From Chthoniobacterales bacterium (GTDB lineage Bacteria; Verrucomicrobiota; Verrucomicrobiia; Chthoniobacterales; UBA10450), in assembly GCA_035274845.1 (NCBI GenBank), contig DATENU010000011.1, forward strand, positions 186,001 through 250,000: a stretch of 64,000 nucleotides of DNA. Reading direction: 5' to 3'. The notes under the pieces were generated by a model. The model did no database searches. It was not told the DNA's origin and worked only from the letters and a program-made list of their open reading frames with translations. A program made the position numbers and the translations under genes. Each line of letters begins with the position of its first letter. Positions within the stretch are counted from its first letter, which is position 1. Positions 1 through 9,696 of this stretch are shown here, piece after piece.

Positions 1-1803
1 CCTCCTGCGGTAACTATCGCCCGGGACGATTCGGACATTTCGCAAAGCTCGCGAGACGACTCCGCCGTTTCCGATGTTTCCAGCAACGCTCTCATTGCCA
101 AAATCAAAACGGCCCTGGCCCATTCTGGGAGCCGGCATACTTATGCCACTTTCAGCAAGCTCGCTGAAATGGTGGATGCAAAAAACGTCCGGGAAGTGCT
201 GGCCTACGTCGAAACTTTGCCGAAACCGCAGGAAAAGAGCATGCTCATTTCGCTTTTGCTTGGGCGATGGGCTGAATTAGAGCCGCAGGCGGCGATGGCT
301 TATGCCCAAACTCTTCCTCCGGGAAGCGCGCGAAACTGGGCCATTACCAGCGCAGTCAGTGGTTGGGCGGAACACGATCCAACGGGAGCCACAGCCTGGG
401 TCCAGCAGCTCCCGGCGGGTCCCGCGAAAGAGCAGGCAATGCAAACGATTGTTTCGGCCTTGGCCGATCGAGATCCGCAGTCCGCGCTCATTTTTTTGCA
501 AAGCCTGCCGGCCAGTCGCAATCGCCAAAATCTTTATTGGCCTCTTTTCAGCCGATGGGCGACGACCGATCCAGCGGTAGCCGCGGAGCGCACCCAGCAA
601 CTCCCGGCGGGAAGCAATCGCGATACAGCAATTCAAGTGGTTGGTTCGACTTGGGCGAACCAGGATCCGGAAGCAGCCTTCGCCTGGGCCAACACCTTGC
701 CGGCGGGACAGGGCCGCAATAACGCGCTCCAAACCATTTTAGCGGGTTGGGCTAACAAAGATCCACAAAAAGCCGCTGAAGTTCTTGCCACCTTGCCGCC
801 GGGGCAGGCGCGTGATCAATCCATTAACAATGTGGCCCGACAGTGGGCTCTGACGGATGCACGCGCAGCCCTGGCCTGGACCCAGGAATTGCCTCCCGGT
901 AATGCGCAACAAAATGCTTTGCGGGCGGTCCTGGCGGGTTGGGTGCAATCGGAGCCCACGGCCGCGGCCGAATACGTTGTCCAATTACCGCCCGGGAAAG
1001 CCCAGGACGAAGCGACCATGGCGATCGCGTTGCAATTGGCGAGCAGCGATGTCGAAAGCGCCGTTCGCTGGGTGCAAAAACTTCCCGAAGGAACAGCGCG
1101 CCAAAATGCCCTGGCCAGTATTACTTCCCAATGGAGCGAAGTTGATCCGCGAGGCGCCGCCGATTTCGTGCTCCAAACGAGTGAGGCGGACGGACGCAAA
1201 GGGTTGCTTGAAAATATTTCCCGCCAATGGGCCCGGAATGATTCCCAAGGTGCGCTCACCTGGCTCGGCAACTTAACCGACCCCGCTCTGCGCGATACGG
1301 TCTTGCCGGGCGTCATCGCCGTTATCGCGGAATCAGATCCGCGCGAAGCGGCGAAATTATTGTCGCGCTTATCGACAAACGATGCTCAGGCGAACGCCAC
1401 CGCGGCCATCGCCTGGCAATGGGCCGAAAGCGATCCGCAATCGGTCAGCAGCTGGGTCGCTACTTTCCCTGAAGGCAAAACCCGCCTCCAGGCTTTTGAA
1501 AGCTTGATGAATCGTTGGGCGGAAAGCGATCCTTACAACGCTGCTGTCTGGCTCGGCACCTTGCCCCAGAGTGAATCGCGGGACGTCGCCGTATCCTCTT
1601 TCACGCGGAGAATTGTTTCGTCCAATCCCGAGGCTGCCGCCCAATGGGCTGAATCGATTGGCGATCAAAGCATGCGCGATCGGCAAGTCGAATCGATCGC
1701 TACCACTTGGCTGCGAATCGACGCCAGTAGCGCCACAGCCTGGGTTACTCATTCATCGCTTCCCCCTGAAACGAAAGCCCGGCTGTTGGCCCAGAATAGA
1801 TAA
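1..1803 (+). CDS. Tandem 32-residue helical-repeat protein, 5' end outside window
   Basis: The frame is open from the first base of the window, so the N-terminus lies upstream; the first internal ATG is at 169. From about 217 to 1752 the protein is sixteen consecutive units of exactly 32 residues with no insertions. The consensus is Leu-Pro-x-Gly near the unit start, Arg at position 7, Trp-Ala near 18-19, Asp-Pro near 22-23, then Ala-Ala and Trp. Sixteen residues follow the last unit before TAA. The pattern suggests an alpha-alpha solenoid like TPR or Sel1 repeats, hence protein binding, but this is not a family I can name. The imuB-like gene starts 11 bp after the stop. Function unknown; the coding call is secure. 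Confidence 0.85.
   Translation, partial: PPAVTIARDDSDISQSSRDDSAVSDVSSNALIAKIKTALAHSGSRHTYATFSKLAEMVDAKNVREVLAYVETLPKPQEKSMLISLLLGRWAELEPQAAMAYAQTLPPGSARNWAITSAVSGWAEHDPTGATAWVQQLPAGPAKEQAMQTIVSALADRDPQSALIFLQSLPASRNRQNLYWPLFSRWATTDPAVAAERTQQLPAGSNRDTAIQVVGSTWANQDPEAAFAWANTLPAGQGRNNALQTILAGWANKDPQKAAEVLATLPPGQARDQSINNVARQWALTDARAALAWTQELPPGNAQQNALRAVLAGWVQSEPTAAAEYVVQLPPGKAQDEATMAIALQLASSDVESAVRWVQKLPEGTARQNALASITSQWSEVDPRGAADFVLQTSEADGRKGLLENISRQWARNDSQGALTWLGNLTDPALRDTVLPGVIAVIAESDPREAAKLLSRLSTNDAQANATAAIAWQWAESDPQSVSSWVATFPEGKTRLQAFESLMNRWAESDPYNAAVWLGTLPQSESRDVAVSSFTRRIVSSNPEAAAQWAESIGDQSMRDRQVESIATTWLRIDASSATAWVTHSSLPPETKARLLAQNR
217..1752 (+). repeat. Sixteen 96-bp coding repeats
   Basis: Protein-level tandem array of 16 units x 32 codons with no indels. 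The DNA copies have diverged, so the period is conserved by protein selection rather than by recent duplication. Units 11-13 and 15-16 have lost the Leu-Pro-x-Gly signature but keep the spacing. Confidence 0.85.
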
Positions 1804-1814
1804 GGTCCCCAGAG

Positions 1815-2795
1815 ATGGGTGAGATTTCTAAATCCAGGGCGGCCAAAGAGCGGCAGGCCGAAGTGACCCGTATCCTGGATCTCTTGCATCGATGGGGAAT
1901 TGATACGCTGGGTCAATTTGCAGCTTTGGAAAAAGAGGCGGTCGGAGCACGCCTCGGTGCGATCGGGCTCGAGCTTTGGGAGCGCGCCCGCGGGAAGACG
2001 ACACGTTTGCTCAAGCTCGTCACTGCCCCGGAGTCTTTCGCGGAAGCATTCGAATTCGAAAATGAAATCGAGACGAGCGAGCCACTCCTCTTCATTCTCC
2101 GCCGGTTTCTTCAGCAATTCTCGGTGCGGCTAAACGCGCTGCATCTCGTGGCGAGCGAGCTTCAGCTGGAGATCAGCTTTAGCGACAAGAGCAATTACGC
2201 TCACCACTTTAAGATCCCCGAGCCGACCAACAACGTCGAAACGCTTTTCCGGATGCTGCATACGCACCTGGAAAATTTCACCTCGCAGGCGCCGATCATT
2301 GCCGTCGCGCTCAACGCGAACACGACCAAACCGTCGTTCGAACAATTCCACCTGTTTGAGACTGCTTTGCGCGATTCGGGGCGCCTCACCGAAACGCTCG
2401 CGCGCCTGACTGGTCTGCTTGGCTCCGATCGCGTCGGCAAGCCGGTGCTCCTGGAAACTCATCGGCCCGATGCCTTTCGGATGGAGCCGTTCGCCTGGCA
2501 GCTCCCGGAAAAAAAGGCTGATGCTTTTCCGCCGTTGCCCGCGTCTGCTTTGCGCCGTTTTCGTCCGCCGCTGCCGGCCTCGGTGTTGCTCGCGAAAAGG
2601 CGGCCCGCTCATTTGCGCAGCGCGATGGTTCAGGGAGCGGTGCGCGGTGAAAAAGGGCCTTACCTTCGCTCGGGAAATTGGTGGGACAAAGATGCCTGGA
2701 ACCGGGCCGAGTGGGACGTGGCCCTCGAAAACGGCGCGCTCTGCCAATTCCATTCCAATGGCGGCCAATGGGCGCTCGATGGGATTTATGATTAA
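1815..2795 (+). CDS. imuB: ImuB-like protein lacking the Y-family polymerase core
   Basis: 326 residues matching only the C-terminal half of ImuB. It has a helix-hairpin-helix-like start (LHRWGIDTLGQFAAL), a little-finger-like region around 90-210, and the typical ImuB tail with Trp-Trp-Asp followed by a Glu-Trp-Asp segment and a final GIYD. Full ImuB proteins are about 450-550 residues; the N-terminal palm and fingers are absent. An in-frame TAG at 1797-1799 rules out extension upstream. ImuB is a catalytically inactive Y-family subunit that links DnaE2 to the beta clamp in mutagenic repair, so the clamp-facing part may still work. It lies 12 bp before dnaE2. It may be a remnant or a reduced functional form. 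Confidence 0.75.
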   Translation: MGEISKSRAAKERQAEVTRILDLLHRWGIDTLGQFAALEKEAVGARLGAIGLELWERARGKTTRLLKLVTAPESFAEAFEFENEIETSEPLLFILRRFLQQFSVRLNALHLVASELQLEISFSDKSNYAHHFKIPEPTNNVETLFRMLHTHLENFTSQAPIIAVALNANTTKPSFEQFHLFETALRDSGRLTETLARLTGLLGSDRVGKPVLLETHRPDAFRMEPFAWQLPEKKADAFPPLPASALRRFRPPLPASVLLAKRRPAHLRSAMVQGAVRGEKGPYLRSGNWWDKDAWNRAEWDVALENGALCQFHSNGGQWALDGIYD

Positions 2796-2807
2796 CGGAG
2801 CGCGCGT

Positions 2808-5800
2808 GTGCCTTACGTCGAACTTCACGCGTGCAGTGCCTTCAGTTTTCTTCGTGGCGGCTCATTTCCGGAACAATTAGCTGAAACCGCCGCCGGCCTG
2901 GAGATGCCGGCGATGGCGTTACTCGATCGCAACGGCGTTTACGGCGCGCAGCGCTTTGCCGTGGCCGCGCGCGAGCACGGTCTCCGCCCGATTGTCGGCG
3001 CGGAATTGACGATGGCGGACGGCTGGCTCCTGCCCGTGCTGGTAAAAAATCGGCGCGGTTACGAGAACCTGTGTGAGCTGCTCACCGAGGCCCATCTCAG
3101 GAGCACCGAGAAAGGCGAATGCGCCGTGCAGTGGAATGAGCTTCCCGAGTTTGCGGACGGGATGGTAGCTCTCTCGGGTAGGGTGGGCATCTTGCCCGCT
3201 GGCGAACGCGTCTCGCGTTCGCGAACTTCTCCAAGATCGTTGCGGCAAGATGCCACAACCGGCGGGCGAGACGCCCACCCTACTCGGGACCGAACAAAAC
3301 TTCTGATCCACGCTTTTGGGCGCGAAAATGTTTACGTCGAAATCCAGCGCCATTTCCTGCGAGGCGAAGAGCGGATTAATCAGCAACTCTGCGATTTGGC
3401 GGAACAATTGCGCCTGCCGGTCATCGCGACCAACGGCGTCCAGTACGCGCGCCCCTCCGGCCGCCAGGTTCTGGACGTTTTTACCTGCATCCGGGAGCAC
3501 ACCCATCTCGACGCCGCTGGGAAGCTCCTCGCCGAAAATGCCGAACGCCATCTCAAGAGCGATGCCCAAATGCGCGCCCTCTTCGCCGATCGGCTCGACG
3601 CCATCGAGAACACCGCGCATCTCGCGGACCGCCTCGAATTTTCCCTCGAAAACATCGGCTACGAATTCCCGTCGTTTCCCGTTCCCGAGGGCCACGACAT
3701 GAATTCGTTCCTCCGCACCATCACCCTTTTCGGCGCACAACAGCGTTATACTTCCATCAGCACCGCGGTGAAACGGAAGCTGGAAGAAGAGCTCAGCCTC
3801 ATTACCCGGCTCGGGTTTTCCGGCTATTTCCTGATCGTCTGGGACATCATCAATTTTTGCCGGGAACACAACGTCATGGTGCAGGGTCGCGGGAGCGCGG
3901 CGAACAGCGCCGTCTGTTATTGCCTCGGAATTACGCCGGTCGATCCGGTCAGCAACAATCTCGTCTTCGAACGTTTCCTGAGCGAAAGCCGGAAGGGCTG
4001 GCCCGACATCGATCTCGATCTGCCCAGCGGCGATCGGCGCGAGAGCGTGATCCAGGAAGTGTATCGGCGATACGGGAAACAGGGCGCAGCCATGACGGCG
4101 AACGTCATCACTTATCGCGGCCGCAGCGCCGCCCGCGAGATTGGCAAGGCGCTCAACTTTTCCCCGAACGTCCTCGACCGTTTTTCGCACCTGTTCGGAC
4201 ACGGCGATTTTCCGCACACCCTCGATCTCGTCGCCCAGATCGAGCAGGCCGGGTTGCCCAAAGCGCATCCGCGGATGCCGGCGTTCGTCTCGCTTTACCA
4301 GGCGATCTACGGATTGCCGCGGCACCTCGGCCAGCACTCGGGCGGCATGATCATTTGCCAGGGAAAACTGAGCTCGTTCGTGCCGCTCGAAAACGCGTCC
4401 ATGCCCGGCCGCGTCGTGGCTCAATGGGACAAGGACGACTGCGAAGATCTCGGGATCGTGAAGGTGGACTTGCTCGGGCTCGGGATGATGTCGGTGATGC
4501 AGGACGCATTCGAGCTGTGTCGCGAGCGCGGCCGTCCGATCGATCTCGCCCATATCCCAACCGATGACGAGCCGACTTATAAAATGATGCAGGAAGCCGA
4601 CACGATCGGCATTTTCCAAATCGAGAGCCGCGCCCAGATGGCGACGTTGCCGCGGATGAAGCCGAAATGCTTTTACGACGTTGTCATCGAAGTGGCGATT
4701 ATCCGGCCGGGCCCGATCCAGGGCGACATGGTCCATCCGTATCTCAACCGGCGCGCCGGCCGGGAGAACGTCACCTACTTCGATCCGCGGCTCGAGCCTG
4801 TGCTCGCCCGGACTCTCGGTGTGCCGCTTTTCCAGGAACAGATGCTCAAGATCGCGATGATCATGGCCGATTTTTCCGGCGACGAAGCGGAAGAACTGCG
4901 GCGCGCCCTGAGCTTTCATCGTTCGGAAGAACGGATGAACAAAGTGAGCGTGAAACTGCGAAAGGCGATGGAGCGGAACAATGTCGAGCCGGATGTGACC
5001 GAGAAGATCCTGCAATCGATCACCTCGTTTGCGCTTTACGGATTTCCGGAATCGCACGCGATCAGTTTCGCGATCCTGGCTTACGGAAGCGCGTATTTGA
5101 AAGCGCATCGCGCCCCGGAGTTTTATGCGAGCCTGCTGAACAATCAGCCGATGGGGTTCTACACGCCGGCGACGATCGTGAAAGACGCGCAACGGCACGG
5201 GGTGAAGATGCTGCCGGTTTGCGTGCGCGAATCGAGCTGGGTTTGCACGGTGGTTTCAGATGACACCGTGCGGCTGGGATTTTGTGTCGTGAACGGAATG
5301 CGGAAAGAGCACGGCGAAGCGCTGGTGGCAGAGCGGAAACGAGCCGCGTTTGCTTCACTGGATGATTTCAAACGCCGGGTGGAGCTGACGAAGGAAGAGC
5401 TGCGCACCATCGCGGAGCTGGGCGCCTTGAATTGTTTTGCCGAGCATCGCCGCGCCGCGATGTGGCGAGTCGAGGAGCAACCGCCGGAGCCGCTTTTTGC
5501 AGCCGGGATCCGTGATCCCGGCCGGGGAACGCGTCGCAGCCAGAAAGCCGGGATTACCGATCCCGGCTACAGCTCGCCGCTTCTTCCCATGTCGATGCCG
5601 GAGCGCGTGAAAGCCGATTACACCACGATGAACCTCACCACCGGCCCGCATCCGATGAAATTCCTGCGCGCGCAAATACCCGAAATTTGGCGCGCGAGCG
5701 ATCTGCGTTCGGCGCGGCACGGAGCGACAATCCAGATCGCCGGCAATGTAATTTGCCGGCAACGGCCGGGGACAGCGAAAGGATTTGTTTTCATCAGCCT

Positions 5801-6002
5801 CGAAGACGAGACGGGCGTTTCCAATTCGATCGTGACGCCCGATCTATTTGAGCGAATGCGGCTCCTGATTACGGAGGAGCCATTTCTCGTCATCGAGGGA
5901 ACGGTGCAGAACACCGACGACGTCGTTCTGATCAAAGCCCAAACGATCCGGCCGCTCGCCCACGAGCAGCTGATCGGCAGCGAATCGCACGATTTCAGGT
6001 AG
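2808..6002 (+). CDS. dnaE2: Error-prone DNA polymerase III alpha subunit DnaE2 (ImuC)
   Basis: 1064 residues, GTG start with ACGGAG about 7 nt upstream. The N-terminal PHP domain (about 1-70 and on) has the DnaE2-type SFLRGGS motif and Cys where replicative DnaE has a second His. The polymerase core has the catalytic PDIDLDLPSGDR motif near residue 400 and the GRGSAANSAVCY stretch before it. The C-terminal OB-fold precedes SHDFR, close to the usual DnaE2 ending. Role: translesion synthesis with ImuB. Two palindromic insertions are translated within it, at about residues 124-159 and 899-921. The TAG stop lies in a palindromic repeat that starts at 5998. Confidence 0.95.
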   Translation: MPYVELHACSAFSFLRGGSFPEQLAETAAGLEMPAMALLDRNGVYGAQRFAVAAREHGLRPIVGAELTMADGWLLPVLVKNRRGYENLCELLTEAHLRSTEKGECAVQWNELPEFADGMVALSGRVGILPAGERVSRSRTSPRSLRQDATTGGRDAHPTRDRTKLLIHAFGRENVYVEIQRHFLRGEERINQQLCDLAEQLRLPVIATNGVQYARPSGRQVLDVFTCIREHTHLDAAGKLLAENAERHLKSDAQMRALFADRLDAIENTAHLADRLEFSLENIGYEFPSFPVPEGHDMNSFLRTITLFGAQQRYTSISTAVKRKLEEELSLITRLGFSGYFLIVWDIINFCREHNVMVQGRGSAANSAVCYCLGITPVDPVSNNLVFERFLSESRKGWPDIDLDLPSGDRRESVIQEVYRRYGKQGAAMTANVITYRGRSAAREIGKALNFSPNVLDRFSHLFGHGDFPHTLDLVAQIEQAGLPKAHPRMPAFVSLYQAIYGLPRHLGQHSGGMIICQGKLSSFVPLENASMPGRVVAQWDKDDCEDLGIVKVDLLGLGMMSVMQDAFELCRERGRPIDLAHIPTDDEPTYKMMQEADTIGIFQIESRAQMATLPRMKPKCFYDVVIEVAIIRPGPIQGDMVHPYLNRRAGRENVTYFDPRLEPVLARTLGVPLFQEQMLKIAMIMADFSGDEAEELRRALSFHRSEERMNKVSVKLRKAMERNNVEPDVTEKILQSITSFALYGFPESHAISFAILAYGSAYLKAHRAPEFYASLLNNQPMGFYTPATIVKDAQRHGVKMLPVCVRESSWVCTVVSDDTVRLGFCVVNGMRKEHGEALVAERKRAAFASLDDFKRRVELTKEELRTIAELGALNCFAEHRRAAMWRVEEQPPEPLFAAGIRDPGRGTRRSQKAGITDPGYSSPLLPMSMPERVKADYTTMNLTTGPHPMKFLRAQIPEIWRASDLRSARHGATIQIAGNVICRQRPGTAKGFVFISLEDETGVSNSIVTPDLFERMRLLITEEPFLVIEGTVQNTDDVVLIKAQTIRPLAHEQLIGSESHDFR
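3179..3282 (+). repeat. Palindromic element inside dnaE2 (in frame)
   Basis: 104 bp with perfect 10-bp terminal inverted repeats (TAGGGTGGGC / GCCCACCCTA), a second 11-bp inverted pair at 3186-3196 and 3244-3254, and a 9-bp-stem hairpin at 3203-3223 (GCGAACGCG, TCT, CGCGTTCGC). CTCGGG flanks both sides (3173-3178 and 3283-3288), resembling a target duplication. Translated as an Arg/Ser-rich linker between the LSG and AFGRENVYVE segments of the PHP region. Confidence 0.85.
5502..5568 (+). repeat. Paired GCCGGGATC palindromes inside dnaE2 (in frame)
   Basis: Two hairpins: GCCGGGATC-CGT-GATCCCGGC at 5502-5522 and AGCCGGGATTACCGATCCCGGCT at 5546-5568. They are translated as AGIRDPG and AGITDPG in a linker just before the C-terminal OB-fold region. 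The same repeat pair is found in dnaX at 58257-58354. Confidence 0.85.
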
Positions 6003-6051
6003 GGACGGCGGGCTGCGCCGTCCGCGGACATCGCAACGCGATGTCCCTACC
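5998..6051 (+). repeat. GTAGGGAC palindromic repeat overlapping the dnaE2 stop
   Basis: Starts GGTAGGGAC and ends GTCCCTACC, with two inner hairpins (GGACGGC..GCCGTCC and GGACATCGC..GCGATGTCC). The TAG at 6000-6002 inside the left end is the dnaE2 stop. It fills the 51-bp gap to the convergent gnd gene. Same family as the repeats at 33148, 44526, 45913 and 54906. Confidence 0.85.
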
Positions 6052-6053
6052 AA

Positions 6054-7538
<1,485 letters not shown>

Positions 7539-7604
7539 TTTAGTATCTCCTTGATCACGCCGGGGGGTGGCAATGGCACAAACTCTATCCGGTTCCAATA
7601 GCGC

Positions 7605-8018
7605 ATGGCAATTTCCGTTTGCGAAGTTTCACTCACCGAGTCCGCTCTCGATTTACCCGAGCGGGAAGACGATCCCGGCGCCGGCGCCGTAGTGGTTTTC
7701 TGGGGCGCGGTGCGCTCCAGGGAAGGGGACCGGGAAATAGCCGGAATCGATTACGAAGCGCATCGCGAGATGGCGGAGCACCAAATGCGGAGGGTGGCGA
7801 AAAATGCCGCCGCGAAATTCGGCTTGCGTGAGGTTGTGCTTCGGCACCGTGTCGGGTTCGTCGCGGCGGGCGAACCGTCGGTAGTGGTTCGCGTGACCAG
7901 CGGACATCGCGGCGCGGCCTTTGGCGCCAGCCAATGGATCATGGACGAACTGAAACGCGTGGTGCCGATCTGGAAACGCCCGGTGTTCAAGGAAGAGATC
8001 TCGCCGATCCACGCATGA
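7605..8018 (+). CDS. moaE: Molybdopterin synthase catalytic subunit MoaE
   Basis: 137 residues. MoaE converts precursor Z (cPMP) to molybdopterin using the thiocarboxylated C-terminus of MoaD. Visible family features: VFWGAVR near the start, an EAHREMAE-like stretch, the RHRVG segment, and the C-terminal PIWKRPVFKEE motif with the conserved lysine. No moaD is found beside it or elsewhere in the window; moaA, moaC and mog are 45 kb away. The stop overlaps the pgsA start (ATGA), so the two are translationally coupled. Confidence 0.92.
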   Translation: MAISVCEVSLTESALDLPEREDDPGAGAVVVFWGAVRSREGDREIAGIDYEAHREMAEHQMRRVAKNAAAKFGLREVVLRHRVGFVAAGEPSVVVRVTSGHRGAAFGASQWIMDELKRVVPIWKRPVFKEEISPIHA

Positions 8019-8596
8019 ACTGGGCTAACCGTCTCACCGTCAGCCGCCTCGTTTTGACGGTGCTCTTCGTTGCCATGTTAAACTGCGAATGGGAGTACGC
8101 GCGCACCACCGCGTTCATCATTTTTCTCATCGCGGGCGTTACGGATTTTGTCGACGGCGAGATCGCCCGCCGTTATCGCATCGTAACCAACTTCGGCAAG
8201 CTGATGGATCCGCTCGTGGACAAGATCATGATGGCGGCCGCGTTCATTTCTCTGGTGCCAATTAAGGGGGCGATCCCAGCCTGGGCGGCAACGACCGTCG
8301 TGGGGCGCGAATTCCTCATTACTGGACTCCGGCTAATGGCGAGCGCTCGAGGACAGGTGTTGCCGGCCGAGCGGCTTGGGAAACACAAGACCTCCTGGCA
8401 AATCATTACCGTGATTTTCTTTCTCGGGTTGCTCTCCGCGGCGGAGTTGCACTACGGCGATGCTAACAGTGGCTGGTTGCGCTCGGCGTGGGATCGGGGC
8501 GGTCCTGTTTTAGTGTGGATCACCGTGATACTTACCCTCTATTCGGGGCTGCGCTATGCCTGGCGTCATCGTGATGTGATCGCGCCGGACCAGTAG
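8015..8596 (+). CDS. pgsA: CDP-diacylglycerol-glycerol-3-phosphate phosphatidyltransferase-type enzyme
   Basis: 193 residues, starting at the ATG that overlaps the moaE TGA. It is a CDP-alcohol phosphatidyltransferase: the signature D-G-x2-A-R-x8-G-x3-D-x3-D is present in DFVDGEIARRY and FGKLMDPLVDKI. Several hydrophobic segments are consistent with an inner-membrane protein. The size and motif fit PgsA, which makes phosphatidylglycerol phosphate; other CDP-alcohol transferases cannot be fully excluded. No link between Moco and lipid synthesis is implied beyond co-transcription. Confidence 0.9.
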   Translation: MNWANRLTVSRLVLTVLFVAMLNCEWEYARTTAFIIFLIAGVTDFVDGEIARRYRIVTNFGKLMDPLVDKIMMAAAFISLVPIKGAIPAWAATTVVGREFLITGLRLMASARGQVLPAERLGKHKTSWQIITVIFFLGLLSAAELHYGDANSGWLRSAWDRGGPVLVWITVILTLYSGLRYAWRHRDVIAPDQ

Positions 8597-8769
8597 TCTT
8601 CCGCCATAGCGCCGGCCTGCCTCCAAGCCGGTGGGAGCTACCGCGAAATTTAAGGACCCCGGCTGCCCCCAATTTTTGCCCCGAGCATTCCGGGTGGCGG
8701 AACAAATCGTGCTCTTAAGGGCGTCCACGTCGGCAGAGCAAGACCTCTGTACGATTCGGAAAGCCCGAT
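8597..8769 (+). other. Spacer with GCCGGCCTGCC repeat
   Basis: 173 bp without a gene. It holds an imperfect palindrome at about 8610-8632 (GCCGGCCTGCCTCCAAGCCGG), like the one after the P1 peptidase at 60883. No clear promoter was recognised. Confidence 0.5.
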
Positions 8770-9396
8770 ATGCCCGCCGCTCCCAAACATTACCGCGCCG
8801 CGCGAATCGCCGTTCCCCGGCTACCTTTGCCGGCAATTCTTATTTTCGCTGTCGCGGGCCTGGGAGGCTCTCTCTTTCTCGCCTACACCGGTTCGGTCAG
8901 CAGCGCCGACCCAATCCGGACGGTCGCCGCCACCAGTGACGACGTAGCTGTGTATTCCGCTCGGGCCGTTCCTTTTGATTCCTCACCGGCGAGCGTTGCG
9001 GCCCGGGCTATCGCTGCCGTCCAGACCGTCGCGACGGGCCGAGGTGAATCAGGGCAGACGCAGACTGATGAGATGGCCGGCGATCAGGCGTCTTCGGAAC
9101 CCCTCTTGTTTTCTGAGGCAAGCCATCGGCTAAAAGGGTTTAACAGATTCTCCAGTTTTGGCGCGGCCAGCAATTCTCTCGCGGTAACCTCAACAACATC
9201 CGGCTTCTTCGCGGAGAGCAACGCTCCGAGTTATGTTGCCCCTGACGCCGAAGGCATTTCAGCCCCCGTGCCGGAATCATCAACCTGGTGGTATGCCGCT
9301 GCTCTTTTGATGTCTCTGGTCGTGCGAGCTCTTCACGCCACCTGGCGTCGAAATCATCGGCGGACGGCGAACAAGATCAATTCTCCCCGGCTTTAA
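8770..9396 (+). CDS. Exported protein with PEP-CTERM-like C-terminus
   Basis: 208 residues. An N-terminal hydrophobic segment (LPAILIFAVAGLGGSLFLAY) acts as signal peptide or anchor, followed by a Ser/Thr/Ala-rich low-complexity body. The tail has the PEP-CTERM layout of short motif, transmembrane helix and Arg cluster, but the motif reads VPESSTWW instead of VPEPSTWW. PEP-CTERM proteins are processed by exosortase and displayed at the surface. About 12 residues follow the basic cluster, slightly longer than usual. No known domain in the body. No exosortase gene in the window. Confidence 0.7.
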   Translation: MPAAPKHYRAARIAVPRLPLPAILIFAVAGLGGSLFLAYTGSVSSADPIRTVAATSDDVAVYSARAVPFDSSPASVAARAIAAVQTVATGRGESGQTQTDEMAGDQASSEPLLFSEASHRLKGFNRFSSFGAASNSLAVTSTTSGFFAESNAPSYVAPDAEGISAPVPESSTWWYAAALLMSLVVRALHATWRRNHRRTANKINSPRL

Positions 9397-9548
9397 GCAT
9401 CTGACGGTTGGGCAAGGCGGAGCTCACTTGAAGGGTCGATTCGCCTTCGCACCACGCTACGGCGGACACTGATCTCTGGGGCAGAAAGGACTTGGCAGCA
9501 GCGCGGAGGCGCGTCAGCTTAGTCCGCGCCGGACTGGCCTAATCGCGC

Positions 9549-9622
9549 GCGGGTGTAGCTTAATGGTAAAGCTGTAGCCTTCCAAGCTACTGACGAGGGT
9601 TCGATTCCCTTCACCCGCTCCA
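9549..9622 (+). tRNA. tRNA-Gly (TCC)
   Basis: Complete cloverleaf: acceptor GCGGGTG/CACCCGC, D-arm GCTTAATGGTAAAGC, anticodon stem GTAGC/GCTAC with loop CTTCCAA (anticodon TCC), T-loop TTCGATT. The 3' CCA is encoded (9620-9622). Confidence 0.97.
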
Positions 9623-9696
9623 TCCTTCCACTCAGCGCCAGCGCGAGCCCGAGGATGCATTTGCTTTGGCGGCGCTCCGGGACCTAAGTTGTTGGC

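Noticed and set aside
3179..3282. dnaE2 insertion as an active insertion sequence
   Set aside because: Only 104 bp, no transposase; best called a non-autonomous palindromic element.
2919..5198. 759-codon open frame antisense to dnaE2
   Set aside because: It is a GC-rich shadow; the plus-strand frame has clear DnaE2 motifs and the antisense protein has no domain and an Arg/His-rich composition.
9549..9622. tRNA-Gly as an integration site
   Set aside because: No direct repeat of the tRNA 3' end and no integrase or foreign block next to it.
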